This document shows positions 13,019 to 25,119 of a stretch of DNA of 64,000 nucleotides, piece after piece; the stretch's first letter is position 1, and each line of letters begins with the position of its first letter. The stretch covers positions 40,795,437 through 40,859,436 of the forward strand of contig NW_024041150.1 of the NCBI RefSeq assembly GCF_014851395.1. Direction: 5' to 3'. The position numbers and the translations under genes were made by a program. A model generated the notes under the pieces. It worked only from the letters and a program-made list of their open reading frames with translations, ran no database searches and was not told where the DNA came from. This DNA is from Micropterus salmoides. Its lineage: Eukaryota; Chordata; Actinopteri; Centrarchiformes; Centrarchidae.

Positions 13019-14780
13019 AATCAATTCAAATTAGCTTTATTGGCATGAACGTGTAACAACAATATTGCCAAAGCATCATACATACTACATAAGAACAATC
13101 AACCCCATACATTTCATTAAACAAGTAATTAAAGCATAAAGTAATCAAAGCGTATATCTGTTTGTGTTAAAAAAAGGAAAAAATATTAAATATTAAATTA
13201 AAATAAACAAACAAAACAGTAAGCGTGTGTGTGTATATATTAATAAACAAAAAAAATTTAAAAATTAAATGATTAAAAATAATAAATTTTTAAAAAAGAA
13301 ATCAGTATCAAATGTAAAAACAAGACAATTACTAAAATATCAAACGATCAAAATAATAATTTGAAAATCTGTACAATTATTTATCAGTCTGAGGTTCCAC
13401 TGGTTATCCTCACTTCATGGCATGAAGAGACATATTTTGCAGCAATTATTTCGCATTTGGGCATTTCTCCCAATAAATAGGGGAGTTTCTGTGGTTCTGA
13501 TATGAATTTGAATTCGAGTTATATTTGGGAAATGTTTGCAAAGTGTTTTTGTCTTAGTATTTTATATTTGGGGCATGACGTTAGAAAGTGCAGCTCTGTC
13601 TCTACCTGTCCCGTGTCACACTGGGAGCAGAGTCTCTCCTCTTGTGGTAGCCAGCTCTGTCTGTGGCGACCCTTTTCTATGGCCAGGCTGTGTTCACTCA
13701 GTCTGTATGTTGTCAACATTTTTCTTGGTTTGGGACATTTTATTGTACTCAGGTAATTTGCCAGTGTGAATTCTCTTTTTAGGGTCAGATAACATTGTAA
13801 TTTACTTTGTGTTTTGGTTGTTTCTTTCCACTGTTCAACATATTTTTCTTTCTGCTTGCTGATAATTTGGTTTGGCTTGAGTTGGTGTTGCTGTCCTGAG
13901 GCTGTTGGGGACTTGTTAATGCAGAGAGCCTCAGGACCAGCTGGCTGAGGGGACTCTTCTCTGGTTTCAGCTCCTGGTATGTTAGGGCTTTGTGATGGTA
14001 TGTCTGGGGGTTAACTGATTTTAAGTGAATGTAAGATTTAAGTGATCTCTTCTGTATTTTTAGTAAGAGGGGGTATTGGCAGAGCTCTGCTCTGCACAGG
14101 TTATTTGGTGTTTTTCTCTGCACCTGCAAGATGCTGTAAGATGCTCTTACAGAACTCGTTATGGAAAGATTCTATTGTTTTGTCCCATTTGTCAAATTCA
14201 TTATTAAGTTTTGGCCCCCAGATTTCGCTACCATATAGAATTATTGGTTCTAGTACAAATTGGAAAATTTTAAGCCAGATTCCAATTGGAATATATATTT
14301 TAGTGTTTCTTTTTATTGCATAGAAAGATCTCCTTGCATTGTCCCTCAGATTTTTCAGAGCCATGTTGAAGCTCCCTGTGTATGTAATGTTGAGGCCAAG
14401 GCTAGTGTAGTTTTTTGTGTGTTGTAATTTAGTGGTGTCTAAATAGAAATTTTGTGTAACCTGATTTCTGTATTGTTTCTGAAAGATCATTATGGTCAGA
14501 GTATTTGATCATTTCGTTGAGGAATCCATCAATACTACAAGCCTTTTTTCCTTTCAGGGACTGGATGACTTCTGTTAATTATTGTTCTGTTACAGGGTAA
14601 TCTAGAGGGTTTTGGTTGTTTTGTATCACTGCCTACAGAGTTCTCCATTTAGTGAATATCTTGTACTGATCATCATTTTTTGTAATATTACTGTATAATC
14701 CAAGTATTTCCATCTTGGATCGCCAATTCGTCCTGCTGGGTTTTGTTTAGGTTGTTCCATTTCTCCCAGAACTGGTTGGA
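13019..14780 (-). pseudogene. Non-LTR retrotransposon ORF2 C-terminal part, minus strand
   Basis: Minus-strand frames 14490-14101, 14129-13785 and 13719-13519 form one broken protein: YTSLGLNITYTGSFNMAL, FQFVLEPIILYGSEIWGP, then a cysteine-rich end LCSQCDTGQVETELHFLTSCP. These are typical of the reverse transcriptase C-terminal region of fish LINEs; I cannot fix the clade. The part at 13019-13500 is the 3' UTR; its end (ttattggcatgaacgtgtaa, then attgccaaagca) recurs at 49345-49390 as a separate tail fragment. Confidence 0.7.
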
Positions 14781-15043
14781 TCTAAGGAGGGGGGCCTGGG
14801 GGTCCTCCCCCTGAAAATTTGGGCTTTAAATACTTCATTTCCTGCATTCTGGTGAATTGTTCTGCACCAATTCATTGATGAAATGTCTTTATTATTTCAA
14901 AAAATTATAATATAGTGTAATATAGTGCTGTAAGGCTCTCAGGCATTCTGTATTGCTGTCAAATATGTTTCTCCTGTTTTATTTCATCCCTGCTGAGTCA
15001 ACACACATGCAGGCATGACTGAAGTAACCTAAAGTATTTAAAT

Positions 15044-16380
15044 GTGCACGTTGCACCTTTTTACCTCAATGATAAATTCAGTTTTAATTCAGTTGATATC
15101 CTCTGCACATTAATAGCTCCTATGTTTCAGCAGCTTTTCTGCTCATTTTCAGAACTTTCTGTAATTACCATCCCTTCCTCCCCAAAAAATCTCTCCAGAA
15201 TCTACAAATTAATATCACAATCAGACAAGACAATATCCATGGCATCAACAAAATGGGAGATAGACCTTTCTATCACCCCTGATGCTGACTTCTGGAGCCG
15301 AATTTGCAAAAACATCTATTTTATGACAAAGAATGCTAACCTACAACTCATAAAATTTAAGGTACTCCACAGAATTCATTACACCGGGCAAAGATTGTTT
15401 AAAATGGGATTCACATCCAAAACTTGTTCACATTGCTCACAAAATAACCCTGATAACTATATTCACGCCACCTGGAACTGCACAACAATTAAACTATATT
15501 GGAAAGAAATCACTACATCATTATCCCTTTTCCTGGGTTTCCATATCCCACCTCCTCTCTGTTTACTAGGTGATATATCAACAATTAATCCTTTATTCTC
15601 CAGACCAAATATTCTATATTTTACACGTCAAATAAACATTTGCACATGATTGCACAGTCAAGTTGTCCACAGTCAAAACTGCCCCCCTCCTCTGAGAGCA
15701 GTTTAGAAAGTGGACATGGGCACTTTGGGCTGGCTCCCTCCCTAAAGGGTCTGGGAGCAACCCAAAATAGGACCAGCATCAGACAAAATTAAACAAACAA
15801 ACAAACCAACAATCCTTTAAAAGACAAATAGAGTAAAATAGCAAAAAATTCTAAATATAAAGGTGTGCTGACCCGGCGTGCCCGACCCCTTTCTGTCCCG
15901 CTCCACTGCCCCGGGCGGCACCCTCGCTTTACCTTACTGACAGGGCCTGAGGCCGGGGGGCAGCTGACTCAAATACTACTTACATTGTCTCTTGCAGTGA
16001 TGGTGGCGGCAGCACTATTCCAATACTTTTGTGACTTTTTGTTTGTATTATTATTAATAACCCGTACTTATTGGTTGTTATTGTCATTGCTATTGCTATC
16101 ATAGTTTTTCTTTTCTTTTCTCTTCGCTTGTAGGCCCCCGCCAGCCTCTTAGCCGATCTCTATTACCTATCCAGTAGGCACCCCCCTTCCCTGACAACAT
16201 GGGAGGGATGAATATACACATGCAAGTACACACAAGATTAAGTAATTTTGTTGCTGCTGTTGTTACTGTCATGTACATGTTTTGTTTTTGTTTACTTTGT
16301 CATCTCTCTCTTCTTGTTCCCATTGTGTTGTCATGTCTGTGTTGTGTATTTTATCTTGCAATAAAAATAAATAAATAAAC
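15044..16380 (+). pseudogene. Tx1/L1-like LINE ORF2 C-terminal fragment and 3' UTR
   Basis: The open frame 15044-15649 ends with KWEIDLSITPDADFWSRIC, QLIKFKVLHRIHYTGQRLFK and a zinc-knuckle-like CSHCSQNNPDNYIHATWNC, which resemble the C terminus of L1/Tx1-type ORF2 proteins. The 3' UTR runs to an (aaat)n-type tail at 16360-16382. The 5' portion (endonuclease and most of the reverse transcriptase) is missing. Confidence 0.75.
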
Positions 16381-16399
16381 AAATACAATTTGTTTTTTT

Positions 16400-17045
16400 A
16401 AAGTATCAAGACTGCTGACTTTTTCATTCATTACACTGATGTGATTCCTGAGAAGAGATTACAAACAGAAACAGATGCTGATGACTGAATCTGAGGCTGA
16501 GTTTCTGGCTCACAACCAGAGAGTGACAGAGGCTGGCAGGACAACAGCGCCAACGGGAGGTCACACCTGTAACTGGACGTGACATCACCTCTGCAGGAGA
16601 AGAACAGAATATTTTTTTATCTTTTTTTTATCATTTATCATTTTCAGGATCTGCTGATTATTTTCTTGATGACAGATATTGCCGCTTTCCAGCTTCAAGA
16701 CACGTTCTTCTGCTGTTCTCTGCTCCCATGCTGTCTCCCCTACATTCCTACCCTGTCCTACTTTCCTCTCCTCTCCAACAACAACTATAAACACATGAAT
16801 CGTGAAACGTTACTTAATTAGACTAATTGCCAGACAGAAACATGCATTTTTGTTGATTAGTTGAAATTCTTCAGGCGGCTGCCGCCAAGCGCGTGTTAAT
16901 AACCTGCAGTAGCTTCACCATTAGCTGCGGTACCCTGCGTAGTGCAGGCACAGGACCCTTGAAGGATTAAAGGAGAGCCGTGGCCACCGCCAGGCAGAGG
17001 AGGAGGCGAGTGACAGCGGAGCAGAGTGACAAAGTGACAGGGCCA
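16400..17045 (-). repeat. Lectin-cluster flank block in minus orientation
   Basis: 16400-16740 is the reverse complement of 30005-30400 (shared tracts such as gatctgctgattattttctt and gactgaatctgaggctgagt). 16890-17045 is the reverse complement of 7785-7940. The orientation agrees with the minus-strand lectin signal-peptide exon at 17611-17671, so this is probably the 3' flank of that lost gene. Confidence 0.6.
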
Positions 17046-17527
17046 AGGGGGACTACAGATTAAACGGTTCCTTAAATAGTTCTGTTTATTCGATTAACCC
17101 TCCTATTGTGTTTGTTCCTTGTATCCTATTAAAGGTGTTCCTGACAAAAATTAGCCGTTCTGTTTAACTGTTAAATCAAATAAAGCATGAATTATCACCA
17201 CACGGTGTGTGACATCTTTTACCCAACTTTATGTCTCGTCATCATTACAAGTTCTGCACTTATGTTTTGAATTTATAGTATTTTTTTTCTATCTGCTGGT
17301 TGAATATAATATACTGTAGTCTCACACATTAATTTCCTAAGACCGGTCTTTTTTAACTGGGAACGCCAGAGACAGTTAAAGTTTGAATAAAACCATTAAA
17401 AATCAATGAAAGTGGCCATCACTAATTTTATAGAATCAAATACCCAGTGTGGAGAATACATGATGCCTCCTATCAATCAGATGAAATATACCATATTGAT
17501 TTTTTATTTAGTTTGCCCATTGCACAA
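17046..17527. other. Non-coding, no lectin exons found
   Basis: The interval downstream (minus strand) of the copy 2 signal-peptide exon, where further exons would be expected. I see no cysteine-rich lectin domain exons here; only AT-rich sequence and a short tract (agatgaaatatacc) also present at 19583-19600. Confidence 0.5.
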
Positions 17528-18013
17528 TAGGAAGCTACCCTTGTTGCTGTGTATAGACACATGAACATAAGCTGTCTCTCATTCACACTCACATATGGAG
17601 TAATACTCACCAGCAGCTCTGGTCAGAGCCATCATGGCACAAAGAAGTGCAGACAGAGTCAGCGTCTTCATGGTGGAGATGATGCAGATGTTGAAGATGA
17701 TGATTACCTTTAATAAAGACAGACAGGGACATGTTAGTAACACTTCTCTAGGGAAGAGACCACCTGTAGTGGCAGTCAGGTCAATATATAATGACAGTTT
17801 GTGAGCAAACCTGCTGCAGAACGATCTTCTCTTCTTCCTTCTCAGCGTCTGTAGCTTCAGTCGTCCTGAACCAGAGAAACATCAGCTCTTATATACAGTT
17901 AATGACACATCTTACCAGGAACTGAGGAAGAAGATACTTATCTTTCCATCTCTCACAAAACCAGGAACTAAAGACAAAACACACATCCAAAATACACATT
18001 TACAGGCAACATT
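17528..18013 (-). pseudogene. Orphan first exons of lectin copy 2
   Basis: Nearly identical to 24.09-24.58 kb. It contains the promoter (TATATAAG at 17888-17895), the 5' UTR exon, and an intact signal-peptide exon (17671 down to 17611, 61 bases) encoding MKTLTLSALLCAMMALTRAA with a perfect GT donor. No domain exons follow in the 17 kb downstream on the minus strand, so this is a gene head without a body. Upstream homology stops near 18013, where unrelated sequence and a Gypsy fragment follow. It could still be transcribed. Confidence 0.75.
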
Positions 18014-18056
18014 TGAGATCATCAAATGACAAATTTGACATGTCTGTGTAGGATGA

Positions 18057-18445
18057 ATAAATGTCTAAATGATTCAAAGACTAATGGACCAGGTACTTTA
18101 TGGATTGTCTGAGTTTTCTTGTGCATACCTTGATGATATTGTCATCTACAGCACAACTTGGGAGGAACATTTGGAGCATCTCAAAGTGGTCTTCGACTGC
18201 ATACATTCTGCCGGCTTGACAATCAATCAAGCCAAATGTGTCCTGGCCAAGAAGGAATGGAGTACCTGGGTTTCACCGTTGGAGGTGGGTTAATTAAACC
18301 TCAGGTTCAAAAGATCCATGCAATTGAGTCATGTCCTCTCCCGCAGACAAGGAAGCAGCTAAGATCTTTCCTGGGGATGGCTGGCCTCTACCATCAGTTC
18401 ATCCCCAACTTCTCAGCCAGGGCTGCTCTACTAACGGTGTTATGT
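18057..18445 (+). pseudogene. Ty3/Gypsy-type reverse transcriptase fragment
   Basis: The frame from 18069 carries MIQRLMDQVLYGLSEFSCAY followed by the catalytic LDDIVIYS box, then HLEHLKVVFDCIHSAGLTIN. After a frameshift near 18260 the second frame gives EGMEYLGFTVGGGLIKPQ and RKQLRSFLGMAGLYHQFIPN, the connection between reverse transcriptase and RNase H. Both LTRs and the remaining pol and gag domains are absent. Confidence 0.85.
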
Positions 18446-18589
18446 AAACTGAGATTCAGGAACAGGAGCTCATTCTATTCCTCCAATCAACCATTCGTGC
18501 TTCACTCATTTCATCCACCTGTGCCTCTCTAATCCAATCACACGCACTCACGTATATAAGCCTGTCTAAACTGTTTTCACTCCCAGTTC

Positions 18590-18790
18590 TCACATCCCTC
18601 CCACCCAAACCCTGTTTTGTTTATTTCACCTCTTTTAATGGGCAGCACTGCGGCCTCACAGCAAGAAGGTTCTGGGTTTACACCTCGCTCAGCCCAGGCC
18701 TTTCTGTGCGGAGTTTGCACATTCTCCCCGTGTTTGAGTGGGTTTCCCCCAGGCACTCCATAAAAGACATGCACGCTAAAATCCATAATT
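18590..18790. repeat. Dispersed vertebrate repeat
   Basis: Contains 'gcggcctcacagcaagaagg', 'cctttctgtgcggagtttgc' and 'acattctccccgtgtttgag', a tract found many times in fish genomes. The minus-strand open frame over it is a repeat-derived frame, not a gene. Confidence 0.6.
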
Positions 18791-20028
18791 CTGCCAAGTA
18801 ATCATTTTGTCTTTTTCTACAAGGAAACTCCTCCCCATAGAGGTCCGCTATTCAGTGAGGGGGGCATGGCCACACAGCCATCATGCACTTACACTTACTC
18901 AGTTACACTTCCTTAGTTTATGCCATTATTTTTCCTTAGGATTGGTTTCTATACTTTTTCCAGACACATTATACATACACTTGTGGCAAACATTTATTTA
19001 GGAACAAATACAGGACACTTTGTTTGCTTTGTTTCACATACATTATACTTTATTTAGTTGACCATACAAAGGTATCTTTTTGGAGCATGCAAAATTAGTT
19101 ACTTTTGGATTGTCTTTCTGTTTTTATAACTACTTTATTTTGAGCTTCCCAGTGTTGGGGATTCCACACCCTGGAAGGATTCATGTAGTCTGCTGGTTTA
19201 AAGGGGTGGCGCCTGGAGCAGGAGCTGATTTACAGGGGAGTTGGCCCAATTGGACGCTACCACTGCTTGTTATGTCCAGGGTTTTAGCTTCATTCTCTGC
19301 TAGATATTTATGAGTGTTGATTTATATTATATGAAGTATTTTTGTTTGGTTAATGTTAAGTAAGATTAAATTTCTTGTGGATTAAGTGTTGTTTAGTTGG
19401 TTTTGCTGTTATTTGTTGTTTATGTAGTAGTATTATTGTTATGCCATTTTTCCATTACCAGTACCAACTCAACCCGCCTCAACTCAACTTAACTCGGTTT
19501 TGGCCCGCCATCCTCCGTTTTCCATTGCAGATGGTACCCAGAGATAGTAATGTGGGATAGGAATACAAAAAGCCTTTGGTCTATTAGATGAAATATACCT
19601 TCATTATTTGTTTATTTATTTTGTCCATAAAATAATTGGAGGGTTAAACTGAACCAAATGCTGTCAGACACTTTTGGAAATTATAAATATTAAGATCCAT
19701 TAGAGGTTTGAATCACATCACTCTTGTACCATCTCTCATTAAGTTATATTAGATGGACATTTTCTCTAGGTGCTCCCAACAGTTATAATGTTCAGTATTA
19801 TTTAACAGTATTATGACATGATGAAGCTCTTTGAGATCCAGGAAGATTGTACCCAAACAAACAGGAGATATAACACAGACCAGCTTGTTTCAATGCTTCT
19901 TGAGACTTTTAATTTTGCCTAAGAGAAGAAAGAACAGTTCACTCTGCAGAATAAAGTTGTGCTAAAAGCTTTCTTTTCATTACACATTCAGTCTGCTCGT
20001 ATTAAAGAGACGCTTTGTCGCTTTATCC
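18791..20028. other. Non-coding repeats, no gene seen
   Basis: Contains a fragment at about 19440-19560 (ttttccattaccagtaccaa) related to the repeat at 63570-63785, and the tract at 19981-20005 shared with 3270-3295. No exon recognised. Confidence 0.45.
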
Positions 20029-20491
20029 TTAAAGGGGCTATATGTAGTTTATACTTTATAAACAAAAGCAGGCGGGCTAACACTAATGTATCATGTTGGC
20101 TAAATGCATAAATGTAATGTCATCATGCAACGAACATGGATTAGTTAAACCTCAAGCTGATAACAATATTATTGTAAAGTTGCAGTGGGAGTTGCCTGAG
20201 TTTCCAACATGTTGTGTGAAGCTGTCTCCCGGTGAGTATGTCTATATGTCTATATCGTCTTTTTTTATATGGAGTATTGTGCCAATATGCCGGTTTGGTA
20301 TCTGTAAAAAGCCAAAGCCTGCATGCTGGTGTTTCCGTGTTTATTGTGGGAGCTCTGTAAGAAAGCGATTGTGTTTCAGAATATTCTCGCTCGTGAGTTC
20401 AAGTGAGCACCCGTATGAGCACACACCTGGTTGCAATCTTAAAACAGACCGGTGGTGGCCGCTCGCTGAAAACTACATAATTCCCCTTTAA
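20029..20491. mobile_element. piggyBac-like MITE with TTAA target duplication
   Basis: The element 20033-20487 is flanked on both sides by TTAA (20029-20032 and 20488-20491). Its ends are imperfect inverted repeats of about 15 bases: aggggctatatgtag on the left, and aggggaattatgtag when the right end is read inverted. The open frame across it (20093-20491) is incidental. TTAA duplication is the hallmark of the piggyBac superfamily. No transposase is present. Confidence 0.75.
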
Positions 20492-20651
20492 GTGGCGTTA
20501 CAGAAATAGAAAAGAAGAAAAGATGTGAAATGAAATACAGAGCCTTCAGGTTAAATATGAAACTGTAGGCGTAAAGAGAGACGAGTTTCCTCGTAGACAC
20601 GCAAACAAAAAATTGATCAGTGTTTGTGCGTTTGACAGGTACTTCACGCTT

Positions 20652-23600
20652 TTAACTGACATTTCTGACACAGACAGATGGGAGGTGAACATCACATTGC
20701 CGGTCGTCCCAGCATTTCTGATCTGTAAGAACCAAAAACACAGCAGTCAGAAAGCAAACCTGAAACTGTTGAATGAATCATCATTATGTAGACAGATCAT
20801 TCATCCTGGCATATGTTGTCCGTTTGAACATCATCACTCTCACACTTGGAGGCAGATTAGTTAGTTACTTTACAAATTAAGATTTTTACTTGCAAAACAT
20901 GAAAAGTTAAAATATAAATATAAAAAAGAGTGATGTTTTGTTATGAACGCACCACCAGTTTATAAAAATAAAGCTGTAGCAAGTAGTCAAATGACAAAAA
21001 ATTAATTAGCGACTATTTTAATGGTTGAAGTCATTTTCATGTAAATTATGATTTCAGGGTTTGCTGCTTTTCCTTTGAATAATTTTATTTTTTGTTGTCA
21101 TTAACGTAGAGGTGTGGACTGAATCAAAATTTATTGATCCCAGAGGAGAAATTCTTGTGTCACAGTTGCTCACATTGCACATCAAAGTATAAAGTAATAG
21201 AAATAATATATATTGACTATAAAGAAGTATACAAATAAAGAATACATTTAAATAAATATATAAGTGTGTGGAAAATGTACAGTATTTTAAAGCCAGGTAA
21301 ATGACGGAAGTGTAATAAATAATATATATAGTACTAATAATGAATACAGATTGTGATGAGGGGAATGTATTAAAAATCCTTAAATCTTGCGCATTAGTTG
21401 TGAAGGTGTCCCTTTGGGCTGTGGGTAATTGTGACGACGTTTCTTATTATTTTCAGATCTTTTACAAACAATCAGTCAATTGAGAAAATAATTAACAGAT
21501 TAATCCATAGTAAAAATTATCATTATTTGCAGTCTGATGCAAAAAAAGTTCAAAATTTACTCCAACTTAACAGTTACAGCAGCATTTAGGTTTACATTTA
21601 GCTATGAGAAATGATAATGTAATGAATATATAATAGTACAACAGTCCCATGCGACATTTTACTTTTATTACTAAGTACATTTTCCTAATTACATACTTTA
21701 AGTATGCCTATATTTTCCAGATTATACTTACATACTTTTTAAGTAAAATAATGTTATAATTTACCTGAATAATTCATTTGCAGACAGTGCTGAAGATAGT
21801 AGGCGCTAGGCTCTCCAGGACACCAGTGAGTAAAGCCAAAATGTGTCCCGTCAATCCATAACCAGTATCCCTCCTTGAATAAAGAGGAGAATATTGTATG
21901 TTTAAAAGAGTCAAGACAATTATTCCTTGATTAACCTGTTGCACATGTAATCATATGTTGATGAAAAAAATACCTGTTGTGCATCAAATCCTCCAATCCA
22001 TGCTTCTCTTTGATAATGAGTGGCCCTCATTATCATCGTCTGAATCTGATGGTACTCCTGGATGTTGTGTATGGATGCAAGGTGTCCACCCATGGACCGA
22101 CAGTTTCTCTACAGCAGAGAAAGAAGCCTGATAGCCTGATAGAAAGAAGTTTGTTTATTGATGCCAATTAACCAGAGGTGGAAAGTAACGAATTACAATT
22201 ACTCACGTTACTGTTGTAGCACCCTGCTAGTTTGGTTTATATAATGCTTATTTCAGTAACAAATGTACAGTGAAAATTGGTTGAATTTATTATTGGTGTG
22301 TAATAGTTTTAACTGCTTTAATATGGAGTAATTTCTAGGTTGGTAAGATGTTGAAATGTCACACGTTCTATGTAGTTCTTGAAGCTCTCAAGTCCATGTA
22401 ATTGGTTGTTTATTCAATAGTCAGGTGTCAGTCTGTTATTATCGAATCAGGGTTTACTCAGAAAAAAACAAGTGATGGACTGAGAGCGGTGGGATAGAGA
22501 GAGAGAGGTGAACGACACAGCGATGTTGAACACTGGTTATTAATTGTGTTGCAGCTAAAAGTTGGAGACCGGGTAGATTTTGTATCAGAGGTACCTAATA
22601 ACACCGGAACAACATGTGTGTTTGGACTGTTTAAGTCTGAAGTCGAAAAAGACACGTGTTGAATTTTATCATTACACTCTGCTCCTCTCTGGTGATCGAA
22701 GTGCTCATTAGTGCCCCCCCCATAAAATACAGAACAGAATTTAAAATCATTCTTCTTACCTACAAAGCTCTTAATGGTCAGGCACCATCTTATCTTAAAG
22801 AGCTCATAGTACCTTACTACCCCACCAGAGCACTGCGCTCCCAGAATGCAGGGTTACTTGTGGTTCCTAGAGTCTCCAAAAGTAGACTAGGAGCCAGAGC
22901 GTTCAGCTATCAAGCTCCTCTCCTGTGGAACCAGGTTCCAGTTTGGGTTCAGGAGGCAGACACCATCTCCACATTTAAGAGTAGGCTTAAGACTTTCCTC
23001 TTTGATAAAGCTTATAGTTAGGGCTGGCTCAGGTGAGTCCTGAACCATCCCTTAGTTATGCTGCTATAGGCCTAGACTGCCGGGGGATTTCCCATGATGC
23101 ACTGAGCTCCTCTCTCCTCTACTTTCTCTCCCTCTGTATGCAACCTTATCACATTATTGCATGTTACTAACACAACTTCTCCCCTTTCTGGTAGTCTTGT
23201 GCTTTCTCGTCCCTCTCCTCTCTCCTCCTATCACTTCCTGCAGGTTTTCTGGCTCTGGAGCTGTGGAGTTTGGATCTGTGGTTGCGGGTCACCTGCTGCC
23301 CCCGTGTTCCTGCTCGACACCCTCTGCTGCAACGACTATTGTTACTAGTCCTATTGTTATTATAATCATTAACATTACGATTGTTATTATTAACACTACT
23401 ATAAATATTTGTACCATTTTTCATTTAGTCTATAGCAACATCACCTTTACTGTCTGTACCTCTGTGTGTATATTGTGTAGGCTGCACCTCTGCAATTAAC
23501 TAAGTAGAAATTGTAGAAAGTAGTGAACAGAATAAAACAAAAATAATCCTGATTACTTCAGCCGCAGCCCAACTCATGACTCGTGGAACGTAGAGGAAAC

Positions 23601-24227
23601 AGCGACCCTTGAAAGCAGTCCAACCAAAAGGACATAATGTCAACCTCTTGACAACACGACTCTCTCCTGCAGTAAAACAAACAAGAGTGGATAATAAGTC
23701 TATAGTAGTAGATAGATGCAGTATTTCTGTTTGTTTACAGGAGAACATCATGACAAAGTGTATTTTAGTATAATTCTGATAAAGTATCCACTGACCTGGA
23801 GTGAACGAGTTGGTCCAGTTTCCAGCCTCTGTGTCTGGAAGAGATGCACAGTTTGATATAGTTACTGATTTAAGTTGTCTGCTGTTTACATTGTTTATTT
23901 ATGAATACATTTACATTTCTTTCTCTGTACATGCAGTAATACTCATGTCTCATATGTGATTACAAGAGAGCACCATTACAAATATTCACTCACCTTGGAC
24001 AGCAGTTCCCTCTGTCCCAGGTTCATCCTCTGCGTCTGGAAGAGCTGGAAGGACATTTTGACCCACTAGTGAGTTCATGTCTTCATCTACCCTTGTTGCT
24101 GTGTATAGACACATGAACATAAGCTGTCTCTCTTTCACACTCACTCACATATGGAGTAATACTCACCAGCAGCTCTGGTCAGAGCCATCATGGCACAAAG
24201 AAGTGCAGACAGAGTCAGCGTCTTCAT
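20652..24227 (-). CDS. C-type lectin (ladderlectin / type II antifreeze-like), complete 7-exon gene
   Basis: Secreted single-domain C-type lectin, 191 aa. Coding exons on the minus strand: 24227-24167, 24044-23994, 23834-23796, 23666-23557, 22108-21974, 21873-21765, 20722-20652; every junction is GT-AG and every phase fits. Residues 1-20 are the signal peptide; 21-50 an acidic stem encoded by two small exons; 62-186 the lectin domain with Cys at 62, 73, 90, 150, 162, 172, 178 and 186. Family marks include WIGG (124-127) and the WCPGEPS loop (149-155). The sugar and calcium site is atypical: EPS instead of EPN/QPD, and WDD (173-175) instead of WND, so binding specificity is uncertain. Three N-glycosylation sequons are present (NWT, NYS, NVS). 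The fourth intron carries an L2-like LINE fragment. Family known in fish as ladderlectin/nattectin-like; the exact orthologue is not assigned. Confidence 0.92.
21120..21330. repeat. LINE 3'-end-like repeat in the lectin last intron
   Basis: Contains aatttattgatcccagagga followed by gaaattcttgtgtcacagtt, a tract widespread in fish as the 3' end of a non-LTR element. It lies between the last two lectin coding exons. Confidence 0.45.
22730..23490 (+). pseudogene. L2/Rex1-like LINE 3' fragment inside a lectin intron
   Basis: 5'-truncated copy of the same family as 11720-12935. It encodes only the last ~95 residues of the reverse transcriptase protein (YRTEFKIILLTYKALNGQAP ... FKSRLKTFLFDKAYS, stop near 23020) and then about 470 bases of 3' UTR. 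It is inserted antisense in intron 4 of the lectin gene. This copy keeps the 3' UTR segment deleted in the 12.8 kb copy. Confidence 0.85.
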
Positions 24228-24367
24228 GGTGGAGATGATGCAGATGTTGAAGATGATGATTACCTTTAATAAAGACAGACAGGGACATGTTAGTAATACT
24301 TCTCTAAGGAAGAGACCACCTGTAGTGGCAGTCAGGTCAATATATAATGACAGCTTGTGAGCAAACC

Positions 24368-24470
24368 TGCTGCAGAACGATCTTCTCTTCTTCCTTCTCA
24401 GCGTCTGTAGCTTCAGTCGTCCTGTCTGGAGCTGCTGAACCAGAGAAACACCAGCTCTTATATACAGTTG
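24368..24470 (-). promoter_or_regulatory. Lectin gene promoter and 5' UTR exon
   Basis: TATATAAG on the minus strand at 24464-24457. The predicted transcription start is near 24430. The 5' UTR exon ends at about 24367 with donor GTTTGC. The next exon probably starts near 24280, after a tttattaaag acceptor, and carries the start codon at 24227. The same arrangement is kept in the other two copies of this region. Confidence 0.6.
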
Positions 24471-25119
24471 ATGACGGATCTTCCTAGGAACTGAGGAAGA
24501 AGTTACATATCTTTCCATCTCTCACCAAATCAGGAACTAAAGACAAAACACACATCCAAAATACACATTTACCGGCATTAGTTCACCATGTCCAGCTTAA
24601 ATTTTGTTTGCATAATGTTTGTAACCACCAGAGCTGTAAAATGTGATCACTAAAGCAACATGTAAGATCATTTTTAAGTGGAACTCAAACTATAAAATGA
24701 CATATCTGACAGCCGGCAGTTGATTATATTACCTGTAATAAAGGTACTGTATTGTATTTTATATTTTATATCGGGCATTTATCTAGTAGGCGTAAGCTGA
24801 ACATCTATTTTTTATTATGTCTTAAGGTAAAACACCACACAGCTGCCAGGCACGTTGTTACAGACTGTTAATTGTTTGAGGTATTTACTTTGCCCCACAC
24901 TGATGCAAAAATACATTTGTCAGTGATCTATTACTGCAAATTACTGATGAACTAAATCCTTATCAGAATCATTTTATGTTTTAAGTCAAGGGCTTCAGAA
25001 AAAATACTGATTCTCCAGGTCAGCAAAGGGTTGATGTACAGTGATTACATTAATCTGTGTCACAGCAATCCTTCTGAATCTGAGGTCCAGTATTTGTTTT
25101 AATCAGGCATCTGACGCAT

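Noticed and set aside
18577..18786. 69-residue minus-strand frame with cysteine and histidine residues
   Set aside because: Its DNA is a widely dispersed vertebrate repeat, so the protein-like look is incidental.
20093..20491. 132-residue plus-strand frame
   Set aside because: It lies entirely within the TTAA-flanked MITE and has no known domain.
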